64,000 nucleotides of DNA from Lysobacter enzymogenes (GCF_900106525.1 NZ_FNOG01000004.1:78796-142795), one strand, 5' to 3'. Shown: positions 7,354 through 18,354, numbered from the stretch's first letter. Translations and numbers: made by a program. Notes: generated from the letters alone by a model not told the origin.

Positions 7354-9810
7354 TCATTGCACCGCGCAGCTAAAATCGAAGCTCACGTTGGCGCCGGCAG
7401 CCAATGCCCCCAAAGTCACGCCGCTGGCCAAACTACCGATCGTGATCGCGCCGCTCGGACACGCCGTCCCGGTGCAGGTCACTGCATTGCCCGCCGGGCA
7501 GTTCAGTCCGGCCTGCGGCGTATCGCGCACCACTGCACCGGTTACTTCGTTGGCACCGCTATTGGTCACGACTACGCGATAGGTAGTCGCCGCGCCGGCC
7601 ACCACGACATCGCCGGCCTGATCGCTCGGGCCGTTGCCGGGCGTGTTGGTCTTGGTGATCGACAGGTCGGTCGTGCGTAAGGCATTCGTGTACGTGCACA
7701 CCGCCGCAGTAGTGCTGGTAATGGTCAAGGTATTGGCCAGCTGGCCGTCGCCGCCCGACAGCGTATGGCCGCCGCTGCAGGCGAGCGTCGTGGTGTAGTC
7801 GGCCACGTTGGCGCCGGTCTCCGCCGGCAGTGCGATCGTGTCGCCCACGCTCACCACGACTGCGGCGCCGCTGTTGGCGGCATTCGGCGCGGTGACGTCG
7901 AACGAAGCGGTGTTGTTGAGGCCGCCGGTGGTCGCGCCGATGGTCACCTGGTGCCCCGCGATGCTGCCCGCCGCCCAGGCCTTGGTCAGTTGCAGCGTCG
8001 ACCGCGGCGCATTGCGGAACACGCAGGTGATGTCTGCCGCTGTCGCGGTGACCGCAGCGGGAATGGTGACTGGCCCGGTGGTCGCGGTGGCCACCGGATT
8101 GGTGTTGCCGGTCGCGGCGGCATTGGCGTCGGTGCAGGTCGCCGACTGCTGGTTCCAGCCGGCCGGGAGCGTCTCGGTCAGGACCACCTGCGTGCCCATC
8201 GCGGTCACCGGCAAGCCAACGGGGGCGGCCGGCTGCGCGGTGTCGGCCGCCGTGGTGGTGATCGCGGCGATGCTGCCGGTGAGGTTGGTGGCGGTGAACG
8301 AGAACGGCCCGCCGGCCTGGCCGACGGTGGTTTTTTGCACTCGCACCACTGGCGCATTCAAGGTGACCTGGTGATCCTCCACCTCGCCGTCGTTGGACAA
8401 ACCCGTCGGGACATTCACCTGCGCATCATTGGTGCCGATGCGCAGGCGCAGGAAGCTGGCGCCGGCGCGCAGGTTGGCCGCCGCGGGCATCGTCCACACC
8501 AGGTTGCCAACGGCCCCGCCGGCGCACGTCGCCGATGCGGAGCGCTCGCCGGCATCGGCGAAGTCGCCGTCGCGATTGAAGTCGATGTAGCCGTACACGG
8601 TGCCGGCGGTGCCGCAGGTCACGCCGCTGAGCGTGTAATTGCCGCCGGCACCGAGCGCAACGTCTGGAATCGTAGCGACGCTGTCTTCGTCGTCCGGCGT
8701 GCCGAGAAGGTCGTCGCCGGTGGCGGTGGCGTTGGAGACATCCACTTGTTCGATATCCACCGCCGCCCCCAGGCGAACGGCCGGCGACGCCAGATTCGCC
8801 AATTGGAAGGTGTCGAAATAACCGGTCGTAGTGCCGGCGGCGCTTTCGGGCGGTGCCCCGCCCGCCCAAGTGAATCCGGGCAGATGCAGGGCATTGCCGT
8901 AGCTGGCGGGCGCATCGCCCTGGTCCGCGGTGAACACCATCACGCCCAGGGCGATGGCCGATGTGCCGCCGCCGACGAAGTTGAAATCGGCCGTCGTCAC
9001 TCCTTCCATGAAAGCCACGCCCATGGGGCCCGAGCCGCAAAGAAGCTGAGTGCCATTGAAACGCAACCGATCCGTGGCGCCCGTCTGCGCAGTTACGGTG
9101 CCGTTGCTGGTGCATCCGGCGGTACGAAATCGGTCGATGAGCCGCCAAGTGCCCGTGCCTGCGATCTGCGCCTCAACGAATTCGAATCCGTTCGCAGCCG
9201 AATTGCCGGATTGCTCCGCGTCGGCGAACACCAGCCCTTGCAGCGGGTAAAGAGGATCGGTGGCGTTGTTGTTCGGACCCAAAGTCGCAGCACAGCTCAA
9301 CGTGCCCGACGCTGTGGTCGAATTAGGCGGCGAAAGAATATTCCGGTTGGCCAATCCGACCACAAGCGTGTTGCTGGTACCGGTGCCGCCGATGTTGTAC
9401 AGATCGTCCAGGCCATCGCCCATCCAGTTGCCGGGACGGTATGCCCTCAGATCCGGGTCGGCCCTGCTGCCCGCGATATTGCTCAGGGTGCAGGTCACCC
9501 GCAGGAACTGCCCGTCGATGGTGGTCGAGTTCGTCTGGGTGAGGCCTGCTTGGGGGATGGCGGTGTTATGGTCGCCCCAACTGAACCAGACGATATTGTT
9601 GCGGAAACGCCCGCTGCCGCCGGTTGCGAACTGGGCTTGCGCCGCTTCCCATGGCAGCGCCGCGCAGGCCAGCAGCAACAAGGAGGGCAACCAACGCTGG
9701 CCATTGCTTCGCAGCGTCGCGGCTGCGCCCCTGGATGCCAGGTGTGGCATTCCGACAGGCATCGAAGCCACCGAGCGAGCCAGCCGCAATCCACCGGACA
9801 GATCGTTCAT
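7354..9810 (-). CDS. Secreted GEVED/DUF11 surface protein
   Basis: This 818-residue exported protein appears to be adhesin-like. A long N-region precedes the hydrophobic SLLLLACAALPW core, with predicted cleavage near AQA at residue ~59. Residues ~60-300 resemble the CshA-type non-repetitive region (FRNNIVWFSWGDHN). A GEVED domain with the calcium-loop-like DFNRDGDFADAGER and GEVEDHQVTL lies around 405-485. Two prealbumin/SpaA-like beta modules follow (~490-720), then one DUF11 domain (DLSITKTNTPG to the end). The second of two near-adjacent ATGs was chosen because AGGGG is six bases upstream of it. There is no sorting motif or membrane anchor at the C-terminus. Such proteins are usually surface-associated or secreted. 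It is monocistronic. Confidence 0.8.
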   Translation of the reverse strand: MNDLSGGLRLARSVASMPVGMPHLASRGAAATLRSNGQRWLPSLLLLACAALPWEAAQAQFATGGSGRFRNNIVWFSWGDHNTAIPQAGLTQTNSTTIDGQFLRVTCTLSNIAGSRADPDLRAYRPGNWMGDGLDDLYNIGGTGTSNTLVVGLANRNILSPPNSTTASGTLSCAATLGPNNNATDPLYPLQGLVFADAEQSGNSAANGFEFVEAQIAGTGTWRLIDRFRTAGCTSNGTVTAQTGATDRLRFNGTQLLCGSGPMGVAFMEGVTTADFNFVGGGTSAIALGVMVFTADQGDAPASYGNALHLPGFTWAGGAPPESAAGTTTGYFDTFQLANLASPAVRLGAAVDIEQVDVSNATATGDDLLGTPDDEDSVATIPDVALGAGGNYTLSGVTCGTAGTVYGYIDFNRDGDFADAGERSASATCAGGAVGNLVWTMPAAANLRAGASFLRLRIGTNDAQVNVPTGLSNDGEVEDHQVTLNAPVVRVQKTTVGQAGGPFSFTATNLTGSIAAITTTAADTAQPAAPVGLPVTAMGTQVVLTETLPAGWNQQSATCTDANAAATGNTNPVATATTGPVTIPAAVTATAADITCVFRNAPRSTLQLTKAWAAGSIAGHQVTIGATTGGLNNTASFDVTAPNAANSGAAVVVSVGDTIALPAETGANVADYTTTLACSGGHTLSGGDGQLANTLTITSTTAAVCTYTNALRTTDLSITKTNTPGNGPSDQAGDVVVAGAATTYRVVVTNSGANEVTGAVVRDTPQAGLNCPAGNAVTCTGTACPSGAITIGSLASGVTLGALAAGANVSFDFSCAVQ

Positions 9811-10014
9811 CCTCATCCCCTAGGCGCAACTTTATTGTGATCTAGTGCTCCCATCGCTCAGCCCTGCTCGATCAGGACATGCGCCTGTTCCGCGAGGGGA
9901 CGGTATCCGTCCGTTGAGCCTTGCCTCGCTTCGCTCCTGCAGCGCACGCACGCTCCTCGACGAGAGCGTAGGAAAGTCGACTCGAGATCCTCCGGCGCCT
10001 GAAACGCAGGCAAA

Positions 10015-10042
10015 GAAAAAGCGGGCCGAAGCCCGCTTTTTC
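10015..10042 (-). terminator. Intrinsic terminator of pnp
   Basis: GCGGGC (10021-10026) pairs with GCCCGC (10031-10036) around a CGAA loop, with A5 and T5 flanks extending the stem. It lies 38 bp downstream of the pnp stop and ends the rimP-pnp operon. Confidence 0.85.
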
Positions 10043-10079
10043 ATGATCCCGCGATGGGATCGGCGATGAGCCGCGGCGA

Positions 10080-12188
10080 TTACTCGGCCGCGACGCCCTC
10101 GCCTTCTTCCACGGCCTTCATCGACAGGCGGATGCGGCCCTGCTTGTCGACTTCCAGCACCTTGACCTTGACCACGTCGCCTTCCTTGAGCTTGTCGGAA
10201 ACCTTCTCGACGCGCTCGTTGGAGATCTGCGAGACGTGCACCAGGCCGTCCTTGCCCGGCAGGATGGTCACGAACGCGCCGAAGTCCATGATCTTGGCGA
10301 CCTTGCCTTCGTAGATGCGGCCCGGCTCGACGTCGGAGACGATCTGGTCGATGCGCGCCTTGGCGGCCTGCGCGGCGGCGGCGTTGACCGAGGCGATGAC
10401 GATGGTGCCGTCGTCCTGGATGTCGATCTGGGTGCCGGTTTCCTTGGTGATCGCCTGGATGGTCGAGCCGCCCTTGCCGATCACTTCGCGGATCTTGTCC
10501 GGGTGGATCTTCATCGTCAGCAGGCGCGGCGCGAACTCGGACAGCTCCGAGCGCGACTGGGTGATGGCGTGGGCCATCTCGCCCAGGATGTGCAGACGGC
10601 CGGCCTTGGCCTGCTGCAGCGCGACCTTCATGATCTCTTCGGTGATGCCCTGGATCTTGATGTCCATCTGCAGCGCGGAGATGCCTTCCGAGGTGCCGGC
10701 GACCTTGAAGTCCATGTCGCCCAGGTGATCTTCATCGCCCAGGATGTCCGACAGGACGACGAAGTTGTCGCCTTCCTTGACCAGGCCCATCGCGATGCCG
10801 GCGACCGGCGCCTTGATCGGCACGCCGGCGTCCATCAGCGCCAGCGAGCTGCCGCAGACCGAAGCCATCGAGGACGAACCGTTCGACTCGGTGATTTCCG
10901 AGACGATGCGGATGGTGTACGGGAACGCTTCCATCGTCGGCATCACCGCGAGCACGCCGCGCTTGGCGAGGCGGCCGTGGCCGATTTCGCGACGCTTCGG
11001 GCCCATCATGCGGCCGCACTCGCCGACCGAGTAGGGCGGGAAGTTGTAATGGAACAGGAAGTGCTCTTTGTACTCGCCCGACACGGCGTCGATGATCTGG
11101 CCGTCGCGCGCGGTGCCCAGGGTGGCGACCACGATCGCCTGGGTCTCGCCGCGGGTGAACAGCGAGGAGCCGTGGGTGCGCGGCAGCACGCCGACCTTGG
11201 AAGCGATCGGGCGCACGGTGTCGAGGGCGCGGCCGTCGATGCGGATCTTGGTGTCGAGCACCGAGTTGCGCATGGTCTGGTACTCGAGCTCACCGAATTC
11301 CTTCGACAGCTCGGCGGTGTGCCAGCCGTCGGCTTCGGCGCGGCCGGCCAGCGACTGCAGCACGTCCTTCTTGATCGCCGAGATGGCGTCGCGGCGCTGC
11401 AGCTTGTCGCGCACCTGGAACGCCTGCGCCAGCTGGCCGCCGACGGCTTCCTTGAGCGCGCCGATCAGCGCGTCGTTCTTGGCCGGAGCTTCCCACGTCG
11501 ACGGCTTGGTGCCGGCTTCGACGACGAGCTCGTTGATGATGTTGATGACCTTCTGCATTTCGCGATGGCCGAACATCACCGCGCCGAGCATGACGTCCTC
11601 AGACAGCATCTTGGCTTCGGATTCGACCATCAGCACCGCGTTCGAGGTGCCGGCGACGACGAGCTCGAGCTCGGAGTCGGCCAGTTCGGTCGCGGTCGGG
11701 TTCAGCAGGTACTGGCCGTTCTTGTAGCCGACCTTGGCAGCGCCGATCGGACCCTGGAACGGGGTGCCGGCCAGCGCCATCGCCGCCGAAGCGCCGATCA
11801 GGGCCGGGATGTCGCCGTCGATTTCCGGATTCAACGACATGACGGTCGCGATGATCTGGACTTCGTTCTTGTAGTCTTCCGGGAACAGCGGACGGATCGG
11901 GCGGTCGATCAGACGCGAGATCAGGGTTTCCTTCTCGGTCGCGCGGCCCTCACGCTTGAAGAAGCCGCCCGGGATACGGCCACCGGCGTAGAACTTCTCC
12001 TGGTAATCGACGGTGAGCGGGAAGAAGTCCTGCCCCTCGCGCGCGCTCTTGGCTGCCACGGCCGTCACCAGCAGTACGGTGTCTTCGAACTTGACGATCA
12101 CTGCGCCGCCGGCCTGACGGGCGATTTCGCCGGTCTCCAGGGTCACCTGATGGTTGCCGTACTGGAAGGTCTTGGTAATTTTTGCCAC
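10080..12188 (-). CDS. pnp: Polyribonucleotide nucleotidyltransferase (PNPase)
   Basis: This 702-residue protein is a phosphorolytic 3'-5' exoribonuclease that releases nucleoside diphosphates and acts in mRNA decay, often within the RNA degradosome. Two RNase-PH-like domains occupy about residues 10-230 and 315-540, the second with [23 protein letters not shown] domain follows ([20 protein letters not shown]) and a C-terminal S1 domain ([20 protein letters not shown]). Length and order match Escherichia coli PNPase. The gene is last in the operon, 259 bp after rpsO with an attenuator-like hairpin between them, as in E. coli. There PNPase autoregulates through its leader, so similar control is plausible here. 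Confidence 0.97.
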   Translation of the reverse strand: MAKITKTFQYGNHQVTLETGEIARQAGGAVIVKFEDTVLLVTAVAAKSAREGQDFFPLTVDYQEKFYAGGRIPGGFFKREGRATEKETLISRLIDRPIRPLFPEDYKNEVQIIATVMSLNPEIDGDIPALIGASAAMALAGTPFQGPIGAAKVGYKNGQYLLNPTATELADSELELVVAGTSNAVLMVESEAKMLSEDVMLGAVMFGHREMQKVINIINELVVEAGTKPSTWEAPAKNDALIGALKEAVGGQLAQAFQVRDKLQRRDAISAIKKDVLQSLAGRAEADGWHTAELSKEFGELEYQTMRNSVLDTKIRIDGRALDTVRPIASKVGVLPRTHGSSLFTRGETQAIVVATLGTARDGQIIDAVSGEYKEHFLFHYNFPPYSVGECGRMMGPKRREIGHGRLAKRGVLAVMPTMEAFPYTIRIVSEITESNGSSSMASVCGSSLALMDAGVPIKAPVAGIAMGLVKEGDNFVVLSDILGDEDHLGDMDFKVAGTSEGISALQMDIKIQGITEEIMKVALQQAKAGRLHILGEMAHAITQSRSELSEFAPRLLTMKIHPDKIREVIGKGGSTIQAITKETGTQIDIQDDGTIVIASVNAAAAQAAKARIDQIVSDVEPGRIYEGKVAKIMDFGAFVTILPGKDGLVHVSQISNERVEKVSDKLKEGDVVKVKVLEVDKQGRIRLSMKAVEEGEGVAAE

Positions 12189-12402
12189 GGTGGGTTCCTT
12201 CGGTATCTATGCGTTCCGGTCGGGGCCCGTGCCCCGCTCCGGTCGGCCGCCGGCGCCAGCGACCTGAGGATGGTTGTGTCGCGCGCGCGCTCCGCGCCGC
12301 GTCGCACGTGGCCCGAGGGCCGGCCCAGTTCGACGATCGCGCTCGCGTTTCGTCGCTGGCGGCGCTGCGTCCTGCATCGCCAGACGGAGTTTTCGTCTCC
12401 GC

Positions 12403-12437
12403 CAAAACAAACCGCGGCGCATCGCTGCGCCGCGGTT
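12403..12437 (-). terminator. rpsO-pnp intercistronic terminator/attenuator
   Basis: The arms AACCGCGGCGC (12410-12420) and GCGCCGCGGTT (12427-12437) form an 11-bp stem. On the minus strand a TGTTTTGG tract follows. It starts 10 bp after the rpsO stop, equivalent in place to E. coli rpsO t1, and likely passes part of transcription into pnp. Confidence 0.75.
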
Positions 12438-12447
12438 GGGTGTCCGA

Positions 12448-12708
12448 TTAACGGCGCAGACCGAGCTTCTCGATCAGGGCCTTGTAGCGCTCGTTGTCTT
12501 TGCGCTTGAGGTAGTCCAGCAGGCTGCGACGGCGGTTGACCATCATCAGCAGGCCGCGGCGGCTGTGGTGATCCTGCTTGTGCTGCTTGAAGTGGCCGGT
12601 CAGCTGCTCGATGCGGGCGGTCAGCAGGGCGACCTGGACTTCCGGCGAACCGGTGTCGTTGGCGCCGCGCTTGTTGTCTTCAATGACTTTCTGGGTGTCG
12701 ATCGACAT
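12448..12708 (-). CDS. rpsO: 30S ribosomal protein S15
   Basis: This 86-residue protein is a primary 16S rRNA-binding protein of the 30S platform. The sequence carries the family signature [21 protein letters not shown] and the basic [20 protein letters not shown] helix-turn. The start ATG is preceded by an AGAAGACACC-type purine-rich segment. The gene precedes pnp as in most proteobacteria. A minus-strand -10 element about 170 bp upstream indicates its own promoter, leaving a leader long enough for the S15 autoregulatory RNA structures known in other bacteria. No such structure was verified here. Confidence 0.98.
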   Translation of the reverse strand: MSIDTQKVIEDNKRGANDTGSPEVQVALLTARIEQLTGHFKQHKQDHHSRRGLLMMVNRRRSLLDYLKRKDNERYKALIEKLGLRR

Positions 12709-12879
12709 GGTGTCTTCTCTATCTAGATGCGCGGCCCGCAGAAGCGAATCGGCGCGGGCATTGCCGCTCCGACGCACCGCCTGGCCCGCCGCTTGCTTGG
12801 GTTGGGGATCGCTCGCAAACCGCTTCCGCGCCGGCGCCGATGTTCGACGCCCGGCTGGAAGTGCTTGAAAAGCGGCGAG

Positions 12880-12908
12880 ATTGTAACAGCCCGCTGAGAC
12901 GATTGCGA
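12880..12908 (-). promoter_or_regulatory. Candidate rpsO promoter
   Basis: On the minus strand TACAAT (12880-12885, one mismatch to the -10 consensus) lies 17 bases after TCGCAA (12903-12908, weak -35). The site sits downstream of the preceding gene and 172 bp upstream of the rpsO start. Confidence 0.45.
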
Positions 12909-12988
12909 CCTTTGGGCGGGGCGAAAGTATGTCTTCCGCGCGCCCAGGCGGCGGCGCCGTCCGGTCCGGCAACATTGCCCGGCCGGTT

Positions 12989-13672
12989 TTAGTCTTGCGG
13001 CGGCGGCTTCGGCGCGCTGCGTTCAGCTTCGGAGGCGGCGGCCTCGCGGGCGAGTCTTTCCCGGACCTCGTTCAGCCGCGGCCGCTTCAGCGGTTCCTGC
13101 CCGACCACGGCCGGCCCGGACGAGGCCGTCCCCGCCGCCGCGGGCCGCCGACCGAGCCGCTTGAACATCTGCAACAGCTTCTTGGCGTCGCCGTTGAGCT
13201 GCATCCGCCACTGACCGCCGACCTTGTTCAGGCTGGTCGCCTCGATCCCGCTGAATACCGCGTCGGCGCTGTTCAGCCGGACCGTGGTGCGGGTAATGGC
13301 GTGGTACTGGTCGGCCCCTTCGGGCACGCCGCCGAGCACCTGCACGCTTTCGATGCGCATGCCGCCGGCGCGCTGCATCACCGCGCCCATGAAGGCGGCG
13401 AAGGTGTCGGCGTCGCTCATCGCCTGCAACTGCGCGGCGTCCACGCCGAGCATGCCGGCCCCGCCGGTGGCGCTCATCAGCTCGCGCAGGTCGCGCAGCG
13501 CCGTCGGATCCATCAGCCCGGCCAGGCACCGCCAGTCCTGGCGCCGCGAGCACTCGGCGCCGGCCGCGACCACCGCCTCGGGCCGGTTGCGGTCGACCGC
13601 GGGTGCGGCCGCGCGCAAGCTCAAAGGCGACAGCGCCAGCGCCGCGGCGATCGCGATGGTTCTCGAATTCAT
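12989..13672 (-). CDS. Exported protein of unknown function
   Basis: The predicted protein has 227 residues and is not assigned to a family. It has a clear signal peptide ([23 protein letters not shown], written here only to mark residues 1-23). A helical region with a CSRRQDWRC pair of cysteines follows, then [20 protein letters not shown] and a beta-rich stretch ending in [21 protein letters not shown]. This layout resembles small periplasmic proteins with an NTF2/DUF-like fold, but that is only a guess. It lies between truB and rpsO on the same strand, 65 bp after truB, a position where the canonical operon has no gene. A regulatory link to ribosome genes is not implied. Confidence 0.7.
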   Translation of the reverse strand: MNSRTIAIAAALALSPLSLRAAAPAVDRNRPEAVVAAGAECSRRQDWRCLAGLMDPTALRDLRELMSATGGAGMLGVDAAQLQAMSDADTFAAFMGAVMQRAGGMRIESVQVLGGVPEGADQYHAITRTTVRLNSADAVFSGIEATSLNKVGGQWRMQLNGDAKKLLQMFKRLGRRPAAAGTASSGPAVVGQEPLKRPRLNEVRERLAREAAASEAERSAPKPPPQD

Positions 13673-13737
13673 ATCGTTTCCCCCTGATTCCTTTCGAACT
13701 GTCGCGTCGAAGCTTCCATTGCAGCGAATCCCGCCGC

Positions 13738-14685
13738 TCAGCCGCCCTGCGCGGCCCAGCGGAATAGGCGCTGCGGCTGCAGGCGGCCGCCGGCCTGACG
13801 CAAGCCCAGGCCCAGGCAACGCCCGCTCTCGCCGTAGATCGCGACCAGGCCCGGCTCGCCCTCGGCGCAGGCCACGGCTTGGCCGTGGCCCAGGCGCTGG
13901 GCGGCGGCGGCGTCCAGGGCGACCTGCTCGAACCCGTTCAGGCCGGCCTCGATCGGCAGCAGCAAGGCATCGAGGGCGCGCTCGTCGCCGCCTTCGTTCA
14001 GTTCGCGCAGTTGCTCCAGGGTCACCATCGCCGGCGCCAGGAACGGCTCGACCCACAGCCGCCGCAGCGTCGCCACGTGGGCGCCGCAGCCCAGCGTTTC
14101 GCCGAGGTCGCGGACCAGGCTGCGCACGTAGGTGCCCGAGCCGCATTCGATGTGCAGTTGCAGGCGCGGCCCGTCGCGGCCGGTCAGGGTCAGCCCGTGC
14201 ACGCTCACCTCGCGTTCGGGCGCCTCGATGGCCTCGCCGCGGCGGGCCTTGGCGTACAGCGGTTCGCCGCCCTGCTTGAGCGCGGAATAGATCGGCGCGC
14301 GCTGGAGGATGGTCCCGCGCAGCGGCGCCAGCGCCGCTTCGATCTGGGCGTCGCCGAATTCGGGCACCGGCCGTTCGCGCAGCGGCGCGCCGTCGGCGTC
14401 GTCGCTGTCGGTGGTCAGGCCGAGCACGGCGGTAGTCACGTAAGCCTTGCGCGCGCCCAGCAGCAGACCGGCGATCTTGGTCGCCTCGCCGAAGCACAGC
14501 GGCAGCAGGCCGGTGGCGAGCGGGTCGAGGCTGCCGGTGTGGCCGCCCTTCTCGGCGCGGAACAGATGCCGCGCCTGTTGCAAGGCCTGGTTGGAGCTCA
14601 GCCCTTGCGGCTTGTCGAGCAGCAGCAGGCCGTCGACGTTGCGCCAGGTGCGTTTACGCGTCGAAGTAAAGCGCGTCGTGTTCAA
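13738..14685 (-). CDS. truB: tRNA pseudouridine(55) synthase
   Basis: This 315-residue enzyme isomerises U55 in the T-loop of tRNAs. Motif [17 protein letters not shown], is followed by the [23 protein letters not shown] block containing the catalytic Asp. The C-terminal region resembles the TruB-associated PUA-like domain. The start is a TTG with AAGG six bases upstream, because no ATG lies ahead of the conserved core. It sits 191 bp downstream of rbfA in the conserved infB-rbfA-truB order. The TTG start is the main uncertainty. Confidence 0.95.
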   Translation of the reverse strand: MNTTRFTSTRKRTWRNVDGLLLLDKPQGLSSNQALQQARHLFRAEKGGHTGSLDPLATGLLPLCFGEATKIAGLLLGARKAYVTTAVLGLTTDSDDADGAPLRERPVPEFGDAQIEAALAPLRGTILQRAPIYSALKQGGEPLYAKARRGEAIEAPEREVSVHGLTLTGRDGPRLQLHIECGSGTYVRSLVRDLGETLGCGAHVATLRRLWVEPFLAPAMVTLEQLRELNEGGDERALDALLLPIEAGLNGFEQVALDAAAAQRLGHGQAVACAEGEPGLVAIYGESGRCLGLGLRQAGGRLQPQRLFRWAAQGG

Positions 14686-14876
14686 GCAGGACCTTCGCCC
14701 CAGGATGGCGGCCGGATGCCGGCGCGCGGGTCAACGTCTGGCGATGCTCGCACAGTGCGCCGGAACGGGCGCGTGAAGCGCGCCGCAGCCGACGGGCGGA
14801 GCCGCAGCGGGAAAGATTCGATGGATTCGCAACGCGACGGCGGCTACGCAGCGGCGGCCGTCGCGAGCGGCGCGGC

Positions 14877-15287
14877 TCAGGGCGTGTCCTTGCCCTGCCC
14901 GTCCTCGTCCGCGGCTGGCGCACTGTCGTCGCCGGCCTCGGCCGACGCCGCATCGCGCAGCAGGTGCTCGATGCGCTCGCCGCGGTCGACCGAATCGTCG
15001 TAATGGAAATGCAGCTCCGGCACGTGCCGCAGCTTCATCGCCCGGCCGAGCTGGAAGCGCAGCTCGCGCGAGAGTTCCTTCAGCGCCTTGACCGCTTCGA
15101 CCGAACGCTCGGCCTGCAGCGCGGTGACGAACACCTTGGCGTGGGCCAGGTCGCGGGTGACTTCGACGTCGGACACGCTGACCGACGGCAGGTTGTGCTC
15201 GCGCACGGCCTCGTGCACCAGCGTGCCCAACTCGCGGCGGAGCTGGGCGGAAACGCGGTCGGTGCGGTGGAACGATTTACTGGGCAT
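14877..15287 (-). CDS. rbfA: Ribosome-binding factor A
   Basis: This 136-residue protein is a KH-type cold-shock ribosome maturation factor that binds the 30S subunit and helps process the 16S 5' end. The hallmark segments are FHRTDRVSAQLRRELGTLV, SVSDVEVTRDLAHAKVFVT and the late LRHVPELHFHYDDS. The C-terminal tail is acidic and Ala/Asp-rich, as is common in this family. It follows infB by 173 bp and precedes truB. The length is typical and the assignment secure. Confidence 0.95.
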   Translation of the reverse strand: MPSKSFHRTDRVSAQLRRELGTLVHEAVREHNLPSVSVSDVEVTRDLAHAKVFVTALQAERSVEAVKALKELSRELRFQLGRAMKLRHVPELHFHYDDSVDRGERIEHLLRDAASAEAGDDSAPAADEDGQGKDTP

Positions 15288-15460
15288 TTGGACGGAAATC
15301 GCGAATGGAGAATGGGGAATCGGCGAAAGCCGGGCCGAAGAGCCGTGCGCCTGGCGACGATTCCCGACTCCCGGTATTGCTGAGAATCGGTAGGCCGAAC
15401 GGGGAATCGGTCGCCGTAAACCGCGGTGGCGGTCGCCGACTCCGATTCCCCACTGCGGCC

Positions 15461-18142
15461 TTACAGCGTGCGCTGGACCTCGATGCGCTCGAAGCACTCG
15501 ATCTGGTCGCCCGGCTTGACGTCGTTGTACGCCTTCACGCCGATGCCGCACTCGGTGCCGTTGCGCACTTCGTCCACGTTTTCCTTGAAGCGGCGCAGCG
15601 ATTCGAGTTCGCCTTCGAAGATCACCGCGTTGTCGCGCAGCACGCGGATCGGCTTGGAGCGCTTGACCACGCCCTCGATCACCATGCAGCCGGCGACCGC
15701 GCCGAACTTGGAGCTGCGGAACACGTCGCGGACCTGGGCGGTGCCGATGATCTCTTCGCGGATCTCCATGCCGAGGATGCCCGATGCGACCTGCTTCACC
15801 TGATCGATCACGTCATAGATGATCGAGAAGTAACGCAGATCGACGCCGTTGGCCTCGATGATGCGGCGCGCGGAGGCGTCGGCGCGGACGTTGAAGCCGA
15901 TCACCGTGGCCTTGGCGGTGGCCGCGGCGTTGGCGTCGGACTCGGTGATGCCGCCCACGCCGGAGCTGATCACGTTGATGCGGATCTGGTCGTTGGACAG
16001 CGCGACCAGGGCCTGGCGCAACGCTTCCACCGAACCCTGCACGTCGGCCTTGACGACGAGGTTGAGGCTCAGCTGGCCCTCGCCCTTGCCCATCTGGGCC
16101 ATGATGTCTTCCATGCGGTTGCCGGCAGCGGCGACCAGGCGCGACTCGCGGCGCTTGGCGTCGCGCTGCTGGGCCACGTCCTTGGCCAGACGCTCGTCCT
16201 CGACCACGACGAAGTCGTCGCCGGCGTCGGGCACGCCCGACAGGCCGAGCACCTGCACCGGAATCGACGGGCCGGCCTGTTCGACCTGCTTGCCGGTTTC
16301 GTCGAACAGCGCGCGCACGCGGCCGTAATGCACGCCGCACACCAGGTAGTCGCCCTTCTTGAGCTGGCCCTGCTGGACCAGCACCGTGGCGACCGGGCCG
16401 CGGCCCTTGTCGAGCGCGGATTCGATCACCGTGCCGGTGGCGCGGCCGACCGGAGCGGCGCGCAGTTCGAGCACTTCGGCCTGCAGCGAGATCGCGTCGA
16501 GCAGATTGTCCACGCCCGCGCCGGTCTTGGCCGAGAGTTCGACCATCTGGGTGTCGCCGCCGAAATCTTCGGCGACCACATCTTCGCTGAGCAGTTCGTT
16601 CTTGACCCGCAGCGGATCGGCGTCGGACTTGTCGATCTTGTTGATCGCCACGATCAGCGGGACGCCGGCAGCCTTGGCGTGCTGCACGGCTTCCTTGGTC
16701 TGCGGCATGACGCCGTCGTCGGCGGCCACCACCAGCACCACGATGTCGGTCAGCTTGGCGCCGCGCGCGCGCATCGAGGTGAAGGCGGCGTGGCCCGGGG
16801 TGTCGAGGAAGCTGATCACGCCCTTGGGCGTTTCCACGTGGTACGCGCCGATGTGCTGGGTGATCCCGCCGGCTTCGCCGGAGGCGACCTTGGTGCGGCG
16901 GATGTAGTCCAGCAGCGAGGTCTTGCCGTGGTCGACGTGGCCCATGATGGTGACCACCGGCGGACGCGGGGCCTTGTCGCCCTGCACTTCCTCGGCGTGG
17001 GCCAGCAGCGCGTCTTCGGCGTCGTTGCCCAGCGCCTTGACCACGATGTGGCCGAGTTCTTCGGTCACCAGCGCGGCGGTGTCGTGGTCGATGCTCTGGT
17101 TGATGGTCGCCATGACGCCCATCTTGAACATCGCCTTGACCACGTCGCCGCCCTTGAGCGCGAGCTTCTGCGCCAGGTCGGCCACGGTGATGGTCTCGCC
17201 GATGGCGACTTCGCGCACGATCGGCGCGGTCGGACGCGAGAAGCCGTGCTGGCCGCCGCCGGAACGCGACTGCTCGTTCTGGCGTCGGTTCTGCTGCATC
17301 CGGCCGCCCTTGCCGCGGGTGTTGCTGTTGCTGCGGCGGGCGCGGTCGGACGGCGACAGGTGCAACTGGCCGGCGAAGCGGTTGGCCGCATCGTCGTCCT
17401 CGACGCCGGCGACCATCGCGTGCGAGCCGCGGGTCTTGTGGCGCGCGGCGGCGGCGTTGCGGTCGTCGGCGGGACGCGCGGGCTCGACCCGGGCCGGCTT
17501 GGGATGGCCGTGACCGTGGGCCGGAGCCGGCTTGCGCGCCGGATCGGCGGCCGCGGCGGCGCCGGTGCCGGCAGCGGCCTTCGCCGGAGCCGCATCGGCC
17601 GGAGCGTTGGCGGCTTCGCTGGCGCGGCGCGCGCTGGCCTCTTCCTCGGCCTTGGCGCGCACGGCGTCCTCGGCGGCGCGGCGCACCGCGTCGGCGGCAT
17701 CGGCTCGGCGCTTGTCGTCGGCGGCCAGACGCTGCTGCTCGGCGAGGTTGCGCTGCTTGGATTCCTCCAGCTTGCGCAGGATCTCGGCGCGCTCGTCGTC
17801 CTCGCTCACCGGCGCACCGGAGTCGTTCGGCTTGACCAGGGTCACCTTCTTGCGCACCACCACGTCCACCGTGGTGCGGTTCTTGCCGCCGCCGACGGTG
17901 ATTTCCTGCTTGCGGCTGCGGTTGAGGGTGATCTTCTTGGCAGCCTCGTCGCCGTCGAGCGGCTTGTCGGCCTTGCCGTGCGAACGCTTGAGGAAGCCGA
18001 GCAGCTTGACTTTCTCGATGCTGGTCACGACCTGGTCGGGGCCGCTGAACTTCATGCCGGCCTCGGCCAGCTGTTCCAGCAACTTCTCGACCGGCGTGTT
18101 CACCAGTTCGGCCAGCTTGCGGATGGTGGTTTGCTGCGACAT
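15461..18142 (-). CDS. infB: Translation initiation factor IF-2
   Basis: This 893-residue GTPase delivers initiator fMet-tRNA to the 30S subunit and promotes subunit joining. The start [14 protein letters not shown] opens the IF2-N domain. A long Ala/Glu/Arg-rich linker with basic [17 protein letters not shown] follows. The G domain begins near residue 398 with GHVDHGKT, then DTPGH and NKIDK. Domains II to IV follow ([17 protein letters not shown] near residue 590) and the C-terminal fMet-binding part ends in [13 protein letters not shown]. It is 212 bp downstream of nusA in the usual order. An in-frame upstream extension was rejected because it lacks the conserved start and has no family match. 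Confidence 0.97.
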   Translation of the reverse strand: MSQQTTIRKLAELVNTPVEKLLEQLAEAGMKFSGPDQVVTSIEKVKLLGFLKRSHGKADKPLDGDEAAKKITLNRSRKQEITVGGGKNRTTVDVVVRKKVTLVKPNDSGAPVSEDDERAEILRKLEESKQRNLAEQQRLAADDKRRADAADAVRRAAEDAVRAKAEEEASARRASEAANAPADAAPAKAAAGTGAAAAADPARKPAPAHGHGHPKPARVEPARPADDRNAAAARHKTRGSHAMVAGVEDDDAANRFAGQLHLSPSDRARRSNSNTRGKGGRMQQNRRQNEQSRSGGGQHGFSRPTAPIVREVAIGETITVADLAQKLALKGGDVVKAMFKMGVMATINQSIDHDTAALVTEELGHIVVKALGNDAEDALLAHAEEVQGDKAPRPPVVTIMGHVDHGKTSLLDYIRRTKVASGEAGGITQHIGAYHVETPKGVISFLDTPGHAAFTSMRARGAKLTDIVVLVVAADDGVMPQTKEAVQHAKAAGVPLIVAINKIDKSDADPLRVKNELLSEDVVAEDFGGDTQMVELSAKTGAGVDNLLDAISLQAEVLELRAAPVGRATGTVIESALDKGRGPVATVLVQQGQLKKGDYLVCGVHYGRVRALFDETGKQVEQAGPSIPVQVLGLSGVPDAGDDFVVVEDERLAKDVAQQRDAKRRESRLVAAAGNRMEDIMAQMGKGEGQLSLNLVVKADVQGSVEALRQALVALSNDQIRINVISSGVGGITESDANAAATAKATVIGFNVRADASARRIIEANGVDLRYFSIIYDVIDQVKQVASGILGMEIREEIIGTAQVRDVFRSSKFGAVAGCMVIEGVVKRSKPIRVLRDNAVIFEGELESLRRFKENVDEVRNGTECGIGVKAYNDVKPGDQIECFERIEVQRTL

Positions 18143-18354
18143 TCGGTTTTCCGTGTCCTCTTGGCGCGGGACGCATCCCACGCGTGATGGCGCCATTCTA
18201 GCTCCGCGCGCGCCCAAGGTCCGGCCCGCGCAGGCCTTCGCGGCCTGCTCGCGGACCGGGCCGATGCCCGGTCCTGCGAATCCGGCCGGGCCCCTAGGGC
18301 CGTGGCCGGCTTGCCGCAAGACGCCCCTTTGGACCTCTTGCGGCTCTCCTCACC

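Noticed and set aside
15305-18187. A 960-codon open frame antisense to infB
   Set aside because: It has the same composition artefact. The infB product on the opposite strand is unmistakable.
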